From: an uncultured Bacilli bacterium
Lineage (GTDB): Bacteria; Bacillota_I; Bacilli_A; RFN20; CAG-449
Direction of reading: 5' to 3'
Assembly (NCBI GenBank): GCA_947593895.1
Contig: CANQDY010000082.1
Coordinates: 1 to 5,583, forward strand
Length of the DNA: 5,583 nucleotides
The translations under genes were made by a program, and so were the position numbers. The notes under the pieces are model-generated. The model worked only from the letters and a program-made list of their open reading frames with translations. It had not been told where the DNA came from and ran no database searches. Each line of letters begins with the position of its first letter. Position 1 is the first letter of the stretch. Of the stretch, positions 1 to 5,583 are shown one piece after another.

Positions 1-165
1 GTTTATAAAATTATTTAATCCGAAAGTTATTTCTCCGGTACTTCCATTAAAGTTAAAATCTAATTTTCTAATAACTTTATTATTATCAAAAGCATTATCT
101 CCCGATATAAAACTTCCACGATAATTTGATAAATCAAAATTTATTGATTGTAAATAACTATTGTT
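1..165 (-). repeat. LRR block D, truncated by the window edge (residues about 1684-1738)
   Basis: Repeats resume with SYLQSINFDLSNYRGSFISG and DNAFDNNKVIRKLDFNFNGS, followed by TGEITFGLNNFIN, at 26-residue spacing (Leu1688 to Val1714). They match the 27-residue variant of block C (compare ITFGENCFSNN), not the canonical type of block B. The block continues past position 1. Confidence 0.8.
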
Positions 166-3100
166 GCTTATAGAGTTTTTATCAAAATTCATGCTTGCTG
201 TAAGATTAGATGGTTTGACATCGACTCTAATAGCATTAGTTTCATAAATGAAGTATTTTTGATAATTAGTAATTTCATTGTTAATATAAATAACTGGATT
301 TTCATCATTAAATATATAACCATTAAATACACTTGAATAAGCGGAATAACCTTCAGAAGGAACAATATATCTATTTTCATGATCTCTTTCAAATACATCA
401 TCATTTAAAGCACGAACAAACATTTTTTCTTTAGTATTAGGATTAACTGCGTAGATGTAATCACCATATTTTTCATTATCCGGATCCCAACCATGAATAT
501 AGATATCTGAATATTCTTGGGTATTGAGATAATTATGTTCATCTGGTCTAAATTTTTTTATGAAGTGCTGTACTCCAATATCGGAAGTAACAATTTTTAA
601 AATTGCACCATTATAATAGGTTTCGGAGTAACTATTACCAATACCTGATGTTGTTAATTGATCTGAACTTGTGACATGATTAAAAATGAAATGTTTTATT
701 GATGGTAACCAGTGATTGTAACTAAAGAATATACCTGATTTTTCTACTGGTCCGAATTCAACTAGTTCTATTTGACTACAATTTAAAAATGTATATGATG
801 TAGTTGTAAATCCTAAATTAGTGCAATTAGGAGCTCTCAAAGCTATGAGATTAGTGCAATTTGAAAATGCTTCTGTACCAATACTTTTAACATTCTCTGA
901 ATAGAAATATTTTATTGATGAACAACCATAAAAACATCGGTTACCTAAGGTTATATCACAGATACTTCTTTTTGCTGGGTCATTTACATTGTTGTCGATA
1001 GTACTTACTTTAACCAGCTCTTTATTATTTGAAAAACAATTTTCTCCAAATGTAATTGTTGAACTGCTATTTGTTATATTTATATTTATAGTTTTTAATG
1101 AGCTATTTAATGCTGTGTTTGATCCTAGAGTAAATGATCCAGTGGAACTTTTTAAATTAATTGATAAGTCACTTAATTGAATGTTGTTAGTTAAGCATGA
1201 TGATTCAGTAGTGAAAGTGCCACTGAAATTATTTAAATTAATTGTTACATTAGTTAAATAATCATTATATGATAAACCATAATTTCCAATTGAAATAGAG
1301 TTTGTACCATTTGAATAGTCTATTGTTAATGATGTTAATGCTTCATTATATACAATACCATATTCATTTATCACTAAATCATTTAGTGAATAATGATTTT
1401 CAATATTCAATGTAGTTAGGTTTTTAGTATAAGCAATAGCATATTTTCCAATAAAAGATATAGTATTTGGGAAAACAATATCATTATTTTTGAAATCTGT
1501 TTGGTAATATGCACCAGAAGAGATATGAGTTACACTATTTCCTTCAAATTGAGGGAAATAGTATCCACTATATTCTTGATTTATTGTTCCAAAGAATTTG
1601 ATTACTGCCGTTTTTCCATCTTTTATTGAATATAAGTACTCTGGAATTTCAATGTCATCTAGTAATGTTGTGCCATAAGGTTTATAGTGAGTAAATTCTT
1701 CGGTGATAAATACGAAATTATCACCTGAAATTCGACCTGATCCATAGAAATTATATGCCGCCCGACTTAAGAAAACCTTTCCTGTATTATTAAATACATT
1801 ATTTCCAATGTATGTGTTATCTTTACCTTCAAAAGCTTCTTCGGTTCCATTATTTATTATGATATACTTTAATTCCTTGTTTATTGAAGGATGTGTAACA
1901 TTTCTAGCATTGTATAAAGGCCCAAGTTCAAGATAGACCAATTTATGGGCACTATGAAATGGATAAGAATTATTGCTTGAATCTGATTCAATATAATTAC
2001 AATATGGAAAACTTACATATTCCAAATCTGTAATACCGCTAAAAGCAAGAGGACCTAAATATTTTACTGAATCGCTACTTAATTCTTTGATTTTTGAACA
2101 ATTAGTAAATCCTCTATACAAAATTTCTGCATAATTACCGCTATCATTGCTAAAAACTATATTTTCTAGGTTTGAGCAATTCATAAATGCATCGGAACCA
2201 ATACTTAAATACCTGACATTAGAAAAGTCTAGTGATGTAAGAGATAGCGAACTATAAAAAGCACTTCCCTTTATAATGATTTTACTTGGTCCATACAATC
2301 CATCAGTATTTTTATATGTGATTATTGATTTTAGTCTTGTATCAGTACTATAAAATGCATATTCTCCAATCGTGATTTCAGAAGTTTTTGAAACATCAAT
2401 ACTCTCAACAATATTCTGGCTATAAAATGCGTAGTCGCCAATATTTGTTACGCTGGAACTAAATACATATTTTGCAAGCGGTGTAGTTGCTTCAACTACC
2501 TTCAAAAATGCCTTTTTAAAGAAAGAGAAATCACCGAAAGAAGTAACATTAATTAATTTACCATCTTTATTATGAATTTCCTCGCCGATATTGCTGGCAG
2601 TGAAAGAGTCACCAAGAAATTTGGTAATTTCATAATCAAGTTCATTAACAAAGTTACTTCGTCTGATGAAATAAAGACCAGATTGATCCAGCTCAGATTC
2701 AGGAATGAATCTGGCCTTTTGATCAAGAGAATTATAATTAGCACGATAACTATCAACAATGTTTTCATCCACTAAGAATAAAACATTGTCATCAACAGTT
2801 AGCAAACTAGAAGAATAAGTAGTAAATTTATTTAATAAATGAATATATTTAAGATTGGTAAAAGAAGATTTACTAATAGAAGAAACAGTTTCAGGAATAT
2901 AAATTTCTTCAACTAAAGTAGCGCTACAAAAATTAGAACCTAATGTTTTGACATATTGTGGTAATTTTAATTTTTCAAGTTTTGTTAAAGCGTTAAATTC
3001 GCCATCTGAAATGGCATCACCTTCATATGATGTATCATTTAAATCTAAATATTTTAAATTAGTAAATTTGTTTAAGAAAGTTTGATCAGAATCTTTAATA

Positions 3101-5214
3101 ACAATATTTCCATAGACATCAATATCTAATCCTATTGTCCAATCAATACCAGTATTTATTCTATCTTCACTTGGTAAACTAGATAATTCATAAGCCTCTG
3201 TATAGAATTTTTCTAATACTTTTTGAACTGTATCAAGTATGTCATTTCCTGGATAAACTGACACTTTAAGGTATAAATCGTGTGTTTCAAATGAACCGGA
3301 AACAATCTCAACTAATGAATCAGAATGAACTTCAACAATATCATCTGTAGTAAAATGAACTCCATCAGTAGAATTTGGACCTATAATTTCAAATGAAGAT
3401 CCACCAATACCTTTTTCAATATAGGTGTTACCTGAGTAGTGTTTTACAAATAATGCTTTAGTTTCAGCAGATAATCCTGAGATAAATGCATCATAATTTG
3501 GATCAGATGCATCAGTAACATCATGCAATTTAATGAAACGATCAATGTTACTTGCACTGATAAGTTTAGTTGCACTTCCGGTGAAAGCAACCACCTTAGA
3601 ATATAATTGTTTTGCATCAGATTCAGTTAGTGAATATGGTGATTCCATTAATGATAAATATGATGAAAATGTAATTTCCCTATATGGAATTGCCCAAGAT
3701 GGCAAATATACTTTTCCTTCGATAATATCACCATTATTATATATAACTATAGATGGCTCATTGATAATCGTTTCATCTTCAACCATATCAGTTAATTGTA
3801 ATGTTGATAAAGTACCATCATTTTGGATATATATCTTATTAACATTATGATTTGCGGTTGTATATGGTGCAATTGATTGTAATGTAGTACGTTGAGAAAT
3901 AATAAATTTAGTATTGTCATAAGAGTTAATTACTTTTCTTCTAATGTTTTCAGAAGGAATTTCACCTTCACTATCAGTATTAAATATATCGATGTTATTA
4001 AATGTAATACCTCTATTGTATGAAACATTAACTAAGAATTGGTTTTGTACATAGATATCACCTAAAGAGTTAATATCTGAAAGGTGACCTTCAAATATAG
4101 GAGTAGCATTTGGAGTATTAATATAAAAATTACCAGATGCTACTGCAGAGGCAGCTTTTCTTACATGGATAACACCATTTTGAGTTGTTTTAACTGAATA
4201 TGGTGATGAATATGAGAATTCAAAAATAATATTACCAACAACAGTTAAGTTTGCAGAAGCTACTTCTAAATTAACTGGTCTATTAAATATTAAATCTCCA
4301 GACCAAGAAACATTTGAAGCAATACGTATTGTATCACCTGGTAAATATGTTTTTAAAGCTTGGGCTAATTCATCTTTTGAATTAACAATAATTGTATTAG
4401 AACGCCTTTCTTCATCGGTTAAGGCATTTACTTGAGTAGCAAAAACTGATCCACGAATCTTAATTGCACGATTAGCGTAAATTGCAGTTGCTTCGTCATT
4501 AATAAAATATTGCAACGCAAATATACGTGAGTTTCTTATTGTATTGGTTGCATCAGCTTGAACGCCAAGTCTTCCTCTTAATGAATCTTGATCTAAATCC
4601 AATAATGATTTAGCGGCAATATGATTTAGTGAATAATCATTTCCTCCTAAATAAGTTGATAAAGATTCTTTTGCAACTTGTCTACGTAATTCATCAGTAG
4701 AAGCATTAGGAATTGTTGTTATCGGTACTTCATCTAATCTAAAAGAATAACCACCTGCTGTTGCGGTGTCATTTTCAAAAATAGTTAGAGATTCATCTTT
4801 TCCATCAATATAGAAAGAGAGTGCAAAATCAACATCAATTGATTCGACAGCTTTAGTAACGATAAAATAGAAGGTGTGGGATTCACCTTTTACAATTGAA
4901 TCGTTAATATAAAATGATCCATCATCAACATCTGAAAATGTTGGCTCAGCGTCAACTAAAATATGATCGGAAATCTTATAAGTATCAGAGAATATTTGGA
5001 TATTTCCAGTTTGAAAACGAATACCATCGGTAGTAGTTCTTGATTCATACCAAGCAAATGATATAGTTGACAAAACGACAGCAAGTATTGCGGTAGTTCC
5101 ACTGATAAGAACTTTCTTATTATTTGATTTAAACATCTTTTTAATATTTTTTAATTTTTTTACAAACTGGTTATTTACAATTTTACCAAAGATTTTTTTA
5201 TCATCGTTAGCCAT
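1..5214 (-). CDS. Giant BspA-like leucine-rich-repeat surface protein with TasA/CalY-like N-terminus (3' end missing)
   Basis: I checked this reading frame line by line: it is open for 1738 codons from the ATG at 5214 to the window edge, so the protein is longer than shown. ATG 5214 is the first ATG after an in-frame TAA (5271-5269) and sits 8 bases behind a strong ribosome binding site; Met27 has no such site. The order is a Lys-rich tip, hydrophobic segment 34-54, TasA/CalY-like stretch 55-160, beta-helix-like stretch 270-425, then BspA/LRR_5 repeats from about 699 to the end with signatures such as VTNIGDYAFYS and IGSDAFMNCSNLENI. Such proteins are exported and typically mediate adhesion to host cells, matrix or other bacteria; that role is inferred from the family. 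No anchor (LPXTG, SLH, GW) is visible, but the C-terminus is off-window. It stands alone here with its own upstream regulatory region. Tryptophan is TGG throughout and TGA is absent. The LRR identification is firm; the exact ligand is unknown. Confidence 0.95.
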   Translation of the reverse strand, partial: MANDDKKIFGKIVNNQFVKKLKNIKKMFKSNNKKVLISGTTAILAVVLSTISFAWYESRTTTDGIRFQTGNIQIFSDTYKISDHILVDAEPTFSDVDDGSFYINDSIVKGESHTFYFIVTKAVESIDVDFALSFYIDGKDESLTIFENDTATAGGYSFRLDEVPITTIPNASTDELRRQVAKESLSTYLGGNDYSLNHIAAKSLLDLDQDSLRGRLGVQADATNTIRNSRIFALQYFINDEATAIYANRAIKIRGSVFATQVNALTDEERRSNTIIVNSKDELAQALKTYLPGDTIRIASNVSWSGDLIFNRPVNLEVASANLTVVGNIIFEFSYSSPYSVKTTQNGVIHVRKAASAVASGNFYINTPNATPIFEGHLSDINSLGDIYVQNQFLVNVSYNRGITFNNIDIFNTDSEGEIPSENIRRKVINSYDNTKFIISQRTTLQSIAPYTTANHNVNKIYIQNDGTLSTLQLTDMVEDETIINEPSIVIYNNGDIIEGKVYLPSWAIPYREITFSSYLSLMESPYSLTESDAKQLYSKVVAFTGSATKLISASNIDRFIKLHDVTDASDPNYDAFISGLSAETKALFVKHYSGNTYIEKGIGGSSFEIIGPNSTDGVHFTTDDIVEVHSDSLVEIVSGSFETHDLYLKVSVYPGNDILDTVQKVLEKFYTEAYELSSLPSEDRINTGIDWTIGLDIDVYGNIVIKDSDQTFLNKFTNLKYLDLNDTSYEGDAISDGEFNALTKLEKLKLPQYVKTLGSNFCSATLVEEIYIPETVSSISKSSFTNLKYIHLLNKFTTYSSSLLTVDDNVLFLVDENIVDSYRANYNSLDQKARFIPESELDQSGLYFIRRSNFVNELDYEITKFLGDSFTASNIGEEIHNKDGKLINVTSFGDFSFFKKAFLKVVEATTPLAKYVFSSSVTNIGDYAFYSQNIVESIDVSKTSEITIGEYAFYSTDTRLKSIITYKNTDGLYGPSKIIIKGSAFYSSLSLTSLDFSNVRYLSIGSDAFMNCSNLENIVFSNDSGNYAEILYRGFTNCSKIKELSSDSVKYLGPLAFSGITDLEYVSFPYCNYIESDSSNNSYPFHSAHKLVYLELGPLYNARNVTHPSINKELKYIIINNGTEEAFEGKDNTYIGNNVFNNTGKVFLSRAAYNFYGSGRISGDNFVFITEEFTHYKPYGTTLLDDIEIPEYLYSIKDGKTAVIKFFGTINQEYSGYYFPQFEGNSVTHISSGAYYQTDFKNNDIVFPNTISFIGKYAIAYTKNLTTLNIENHYSLNDLVINEYGIVYNEALTSLTIDYSNGTNSISIGNYGLSYNDYLTNVTINLNNFSGTFTTESSCLTNNIQLSDLSINLKSSTGSFTLGSNTALNSSLKTININITNSSSTITFGENCFSNNKELVKVSTIDNNVNDPAKRSICDITLGNRCFYGCSSIKYFYSENVKSIGTEAFSNCTNLIALRAPNCTNLGFTTTSYTFLNCSQIELVEFGPVEKSGIFFSYNHWLPSIKHFIFNHVTSSDQLTTSGIGNSYSETYYNGAILKIVTSDIGVQHFIKKFRPDEHNYLNTQEYSDIYIHGWDPDNEKYGDYIYAVNPNTKEKMFVRALNDDVFERDHENRYIVPSEGYSAYSSVFNGYIFNDENPVIYINNEITNYQKYFIYETNAIRVDVKPSNLTASMNFDKNSISNNSYLQSINFDLSNYRGSFISGDNAFDNNKVIRKLDFNFNGSTGEITFGLNNFIN
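166..684 (-). other. Inter-block spacer module 3 (residues about 1511-1683)
   Basis: This is the longest non-LRR stretch between repeat blocks. It opens with AILKIVTSDIGVQHFIKKF, similar in strand-helix layout to the start of spacer 1. The middle (residues about 1559-1640) is rich in Tyr, Asp and Asn (DIYIHGWDPDNEKYGDYIYA, YIVPSEGYSAYSSVFNGYIF). Residues 1641-1683 are predicted strands (PVIYINNEI, YFIYETNAIRVDVK). I recognise no named domain. The aromatic and acidic composition would suit a ligand-binding insertion, which is inference. Confidence 0.45.
685..1500 (-). repeat. LRR block C, with a run of 27-residue variant repeats (residues about 1239-1510)
   Basis: The block starts with a canonical unit (DIVFPNTISFIGKYAIAY). 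It then changes to variant units with leucine anchors at residues 1266, 1293, 1320, 1347, 1373 and 1400, a spacing of 27, 27, 27, 26 and 27. The variant pattern is roughly L-x-x-L-x-I-N-(polar, Ser/Asn-rich)-I-x-I/F-G-x-N-x-x-x-N-N, for example LKTINININITNSSSTITFG-like and ITFGENCFSNNKEL. Canonical units return at LGNRCFYGCSSIKYF, SIGTEAFSNCTNLIAL and the following PNCTNLG and LNCSQIELVEF. At DNA level tttaaattaattg recurs exactly 81 bases apart (1151-1163 and 1232-1244). Confidence 0.85.
1510..1884 (-). other. Inter-block spacer module 2 (residues about 1111-1235)
   Basis: This stretch between LRR blocks B and C contains a strand-rich opening (GKVFLSRAAYNFYGSGRIS, NFVFITEEF) that can be lined up by eye with NVLFLVDENIVDSYRANYN of spacer 1. 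It is followed by IEIPEYLYSIKDGKTAVIKF and EYSGYYFPQFEG. The end, SVTHISSGAYYQT, is already the first LRR-like unit of block C. Confidence 0.45.
1885..2460 (-). repeat. LRR block B of the surface protein (residues about 919-1110)
   Basis: These are the most canonical repeats in the protein: SVTNIGDYAFYSQNIVESID, EITIGEYAFYSTDTRLKSII, IIIKGSAFYSSLSLTSLDF, LSIGSDAFMNCSNLENIVF, and degenerate copies YRGFTNCSKIKEL, YLGPLAFSGITDLEYVSFP and FHSAHKLVYLELG. The 'I-G-x-x-A-F-x-x-x-x-x-L-x-x-I' core with Cys in the 'N-C-S' turn is typical BspA/LRR_5, which builds a solenoid with a ladder of buried Asn/Cys. Confidence 0.92.
2530..2820 (-). other. Inter-block spacer module 1 (residues about 799-895)
   Basis: This is a non-LRR stretch between LRR blocks A and B. 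It begins with NVLFLVDENIVDSYRANYN, which resembles the 'VPxxxVxxYKxA' strand-helix module often found closing BspA-type LRR runs. The remainder (residues about 842-895) is strand-rich and polar and leads into the first repeat of block B. Spacers 2 and 3 open in a comparable way. Confidence 0.5.
2821..3120 (-). repeat. LRR block A of the surface protein (residues about 699-798)
   Basis: This is the first run of leucine-rich repeats, with units such as FTNLKYLDLND, LTKLEKLKLPQYVKTLGSNF, LVEEIYIPETVSSISKSSF and FTNLKYIHLLN. The 'L-x-x-L-x-L' strand followed by 'P-x-x-V-x-x-I-x-x-x-x-F' is the LRR_5 (BspA) signature. The peptide FTNLKY occurs at both the start and the end of the block. Confidence 0.85.
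3940..4407 (-). other. Right-handed beta-helix (pectate-lyase-like) segment (residues about 270-425)
   Basis: The segment opens with NTIIVNSKDELAQALKTYLP followed by GDTIRIASNV. This is the entry motif of secreted beta-helix proteins, in which a helix 'ELxxAL' is followed by 'PGDTI' and a first strand. After it come short alternating strands (LIFNRPVNLEV, LTVVGNIIFEF, GVIHVRKAASAV, GDIYVQNQFLVNV, GITFNNIDIFN) that look like successive helix coils. No catalytic residues of pectate lyase are recognisable, so I read it as a structural stalk or carbohydrate-contacting region rather than an enzyme. Confidence 0.55.
4735..5052 (-). other. TasA/CalY (camelysin)-like N-terminal domain (residues about 55-160)
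   Basis: Just after the hydrophobic segment comes WYESRTTTDGIRFQTGNIQI, which follows the family pattern of an aromatic start, a T-x-N-like turn and a G-x-L/I-x-I strand. It is followed by a strand pattern around residues 108-137 (VKGESHTFYFIVTKAVESI, then DFALSFYIDG) that parallels the 'G-D-x-hydrophobic-x-V' and 'x-A-x-V' strands of TasA/camelysin. TasA-type proteins form biofilm fibres or cell-surface proteins in Bacilli. Here the stretch is the head of a far larger protein, so it may serve mainly as an export or assembly module. This is pattern recognition by eye, not a profile match. Confidence 0.5.
5053..5113 (-). other. Signal/export segment of the giant surface protein (residues about 34-54)
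   Basis: The first 33 residues are hydrophilic and rich in lysine (KKLKNIKK, NNKK). An uncharged hydrophobic run follows, beginning LISGTTAILAVVLSTISFA. A signal-peptidase site after Ser-Phe-Ala is plausible (small residues at -3 and -1), giving a mature start WYES. The long charged n-region, the aromatic residues at the cleavage point and the sequence that follows resemble substrates of the SipW-type signal peptidase (TasA, CalY). An uncleaved membrane anchor is the alternative. Confidence 0.8.
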
Positions 5215-5222
5215 GTAAATCG

Positions 5223-5235
5223 CCTTCCTTTCCTT
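5223..5235 (-). promoter_or_regulatory. Strong ribosome binding site of the surface-protein gene
   Basis: On the minus strand the sequence reads AAGGAAAGGAAGG and ends 8 bases before the ATG at 5214. The purine-rich tract offers overlapping matches to the anti-Shine-Dalgarno sequence at suitable spacing and fixes the start codon. It argues for a bacterial origin and efficient translation. Confidence 0.88.
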
Positions 5236-5257
5236 GTTTTTTAATCTCTTTTGACAC

Positions 5258-5284
5258 AATATACGATTTTACTGCATTAATATA
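5258..5284 (-). promoter_or_regulatory. Candidate -10 region(s) of the surface-protein promoter
   Basis: Downstream of the direct-repeat array the minus strand has three -10-like hexamers: TATATT at 5284-5279, TAAAAT at 5271-5266 and TATATT at 5263-5258. None has a good TTGACA at 16-18 bases; the positions that would hold a -35 fall in or beside the GTTGC repeats. Weak -35 with an adjoining activator array is typical of an activator-dependent promoter. In such AT-rich sequence any one choice is uncertain. Confidence 0.4.
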
Positions 5285-5290
5285 ACATAT

Positions 5291-5334
5291 TAAGTGCAAC
5301 AGGTACGCAACTTTAGTGCAACAACTCTGCAACA
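5291..5334 (-). promoter_or_regulatory. Four 11-bp direct repeats (TGTTGC core): probable response-regulator operator
   Basis: Read on the minus strand, the four consecutive 11-mers are TGTTGCAGAGT, TGTTGCACTAA, AGTTGCGTACC and TGTTGCACTTA. The GTTGC core is identical in all four and starts every 11 bases exactly (plus-strand GCAAC at 5296, 5307, 5318 and 5329). Units two and four agree at 10 of 11 positions. A 5-7-bp half-site plus a 4-6-bp spacer at 11-bp period is the binding geometry of winged-helix OmpR/PhoB-family response regulators, which also use multi-copy arrays (for example PhoP in Bacillus). The array lies 77 bases upstream of the start codon, where an activator would sit next to the promoter. 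The regulator itself is not in the window. Confidence 0.7.
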
Positions 5335-5583
5335 AGTTATATTTTTTATAAAAAATTAATTTTAAAATTTTATTGATAAAAATTAATTAATTTGTCGAAT
5401 TTTGTTGGGATAAGGCTTTACAGAATCATTTTTATTTGCTAAATTATAAAAGAAACTTAGAGAATATATTAATATATTCTTTAAAAATTATTTACATAAA
5501 TTTTATAGACTAACTATTAAAGAAAAAATTTAAGTATTCTAAAAAAATAATAATTAGTCACAACAAAAAGAACTTGATGATAG
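5335..5583. other. AT-rich intergenic region without a supported gene
   Basis: No open frame with a credible start and ribosome binding site is present on either strand. The stretch next to the direct repeats (5342-5393) is nearly pure A/T and contains AT-only palindromes (TTTTTTATAAAAAA at 5341-5354 region, AAATTAATTAATTT at 5380-5393), which could act as an UP-element or curved DNA. A rightward promoter-like pair, TTTACA 5417-5422 and TAAATT 5440-5445 with 17 bases between, precedes the 20-bp palindrome but has weak consensus and no visible gene. At the right edge short minus frames close at 5554-5556 and nearby; whether an upstream gene ends there cannot be decided. Confidence 0.6.
5461..5480. 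repeat. Perfect 20-bp palindrome
   Basis: AGAATATATTAATATATTCT is identical to its reverse complement. With one mismatched pair (G5460/T5481) the symmetry extends three more bases on each side (5457-5484). The stem is almost all A/T and has no loop or convincing U-tract, so it looks more like a dyad binding site for a homodimeric repressor than an intrinsic terminator. It is 247 bases upstream of the start codon, so it may belong to a neighbouring gene beyond 5583. Confidence 0.6.

Noticed and set aside
189..404. Methionine/leucine/isoleucine-rich short minus frame.
   Set aside because: It is a different phase of the same strand as the large gene; its composition is what AT-rich frame-shifted sequence produces.
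989..1180. Hydrophobic 63-codon plus-strand frame resembling a small membrane protein.
   Set aside because: It is antisense to the LRR repeats (leucine/isoleucine/asparagine codons read backward give hydrophobic residues) and has no ribosome binding site.
2553..2775. Overlapping short open frames on both strands, the plus one beginning MNFLADIAGSERVTKK.
   Set aside because: Both overlap the giant frame in other phases, lack ribosome binding sites and show no family features.
3533..3850. Plus-strand open frame whose translation begins like a signal peptide (MKRSMLLALISLVALPVKA).
   Set aside because: It lies entirely antisense to the well-supported surface-protein frame, has no ribosome binding site before its ATG, and its signal-like start is the reverse complement of low-complexity codons there. 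I treat it as a shadow.
1381..4635. The 14-base string atttagtgaataat occurs at 1381 and again near 4624, giving the similar peptides NHYSLND and NDYSLNH.
   Set aside because: The two copies lie in unrelated domains with no similarity around them; chance in AT-rich sequence is the simpler explanation.
5341..5393. AT-only palindromes (TTTTTTATAAAAAA, AAATTAATTAATTT) considered as terminators.
   Set aside because: The stems contain no G/C pairs and such palindromes are expected by chance at this base composition; they are noted only as a possible UP-element or curved DNA.
5554..5583. Possible C-terminal tail of an upstream minus-strand gene closing with TAA at 5556-5554.
   Set aside because: Only nine codons are visible (ending SSSSFCCD) and all three frames close nearby, so nothing distinguishes a real tail from noise.

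Overview
The window is one very large, incomplete gene on the minus strand plus about 370 bases of its upstream region. I read it as a chromosomal or metagenomic fragment of a low-GC bacterium, most likely a Firmicutes/Mycoplasmatota-type host lineage (AT-rich Bacilli, Erysipelotrichales, Acholeplasma/Izemoplasma-like). The evidence is strongly AT-rich codon use, a strong AGGAAAGGAAGG-type ribosome binding site, a TasA/CalY-style N-terminus and BspA-type leucine-rich repeats. Tryptophan is always TGG and no in-frame TGA occurs in 1738 codons, so the Mycoplasma/Spiroplasma code is not indicated. The taxon is inference.

Layout: positions 1-5214 (minus) encode the first 1738 residues of a secreted or surface protein whose C-terminus lies beyond position 1. 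In protein order there is a lysine-rich cytoplasmic tip and hydrophobic export segment (about 1-54), a TasA/CalY-like beta-sandwich-like stretch (55-160), and a linker. These are followed by a right-handed beta-helix-like segment (270-425), a further linker, and then alternating leucine-rich-repeat (LRR_5/BspA) blocks and non-LRR spacer modules (A 699-798, B 919-1110, C 1239-1510, D from 1684 and running off the window). Blocks C and D use an unusual 26-27-residue repeat.

Upstream (5215-5583) are a strong ribosome binding site, a plausible -10 region and four 11-bp direct repeats with core GTTGC in perfect helical phase. This geometry is typical of an OmpR/PhoB-type response-regulator operator, so the surface protein is probably switched on by a signal. 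Further out are AT-only palindromes and a perfect 20-bp inverted repeat at 5461-5480. No second gene, RNA gene, mobile element or CRISPR array is supported. The most interesting points are the TasA-like/beta-helix/LRR architecture and the phased operator array in front of it.
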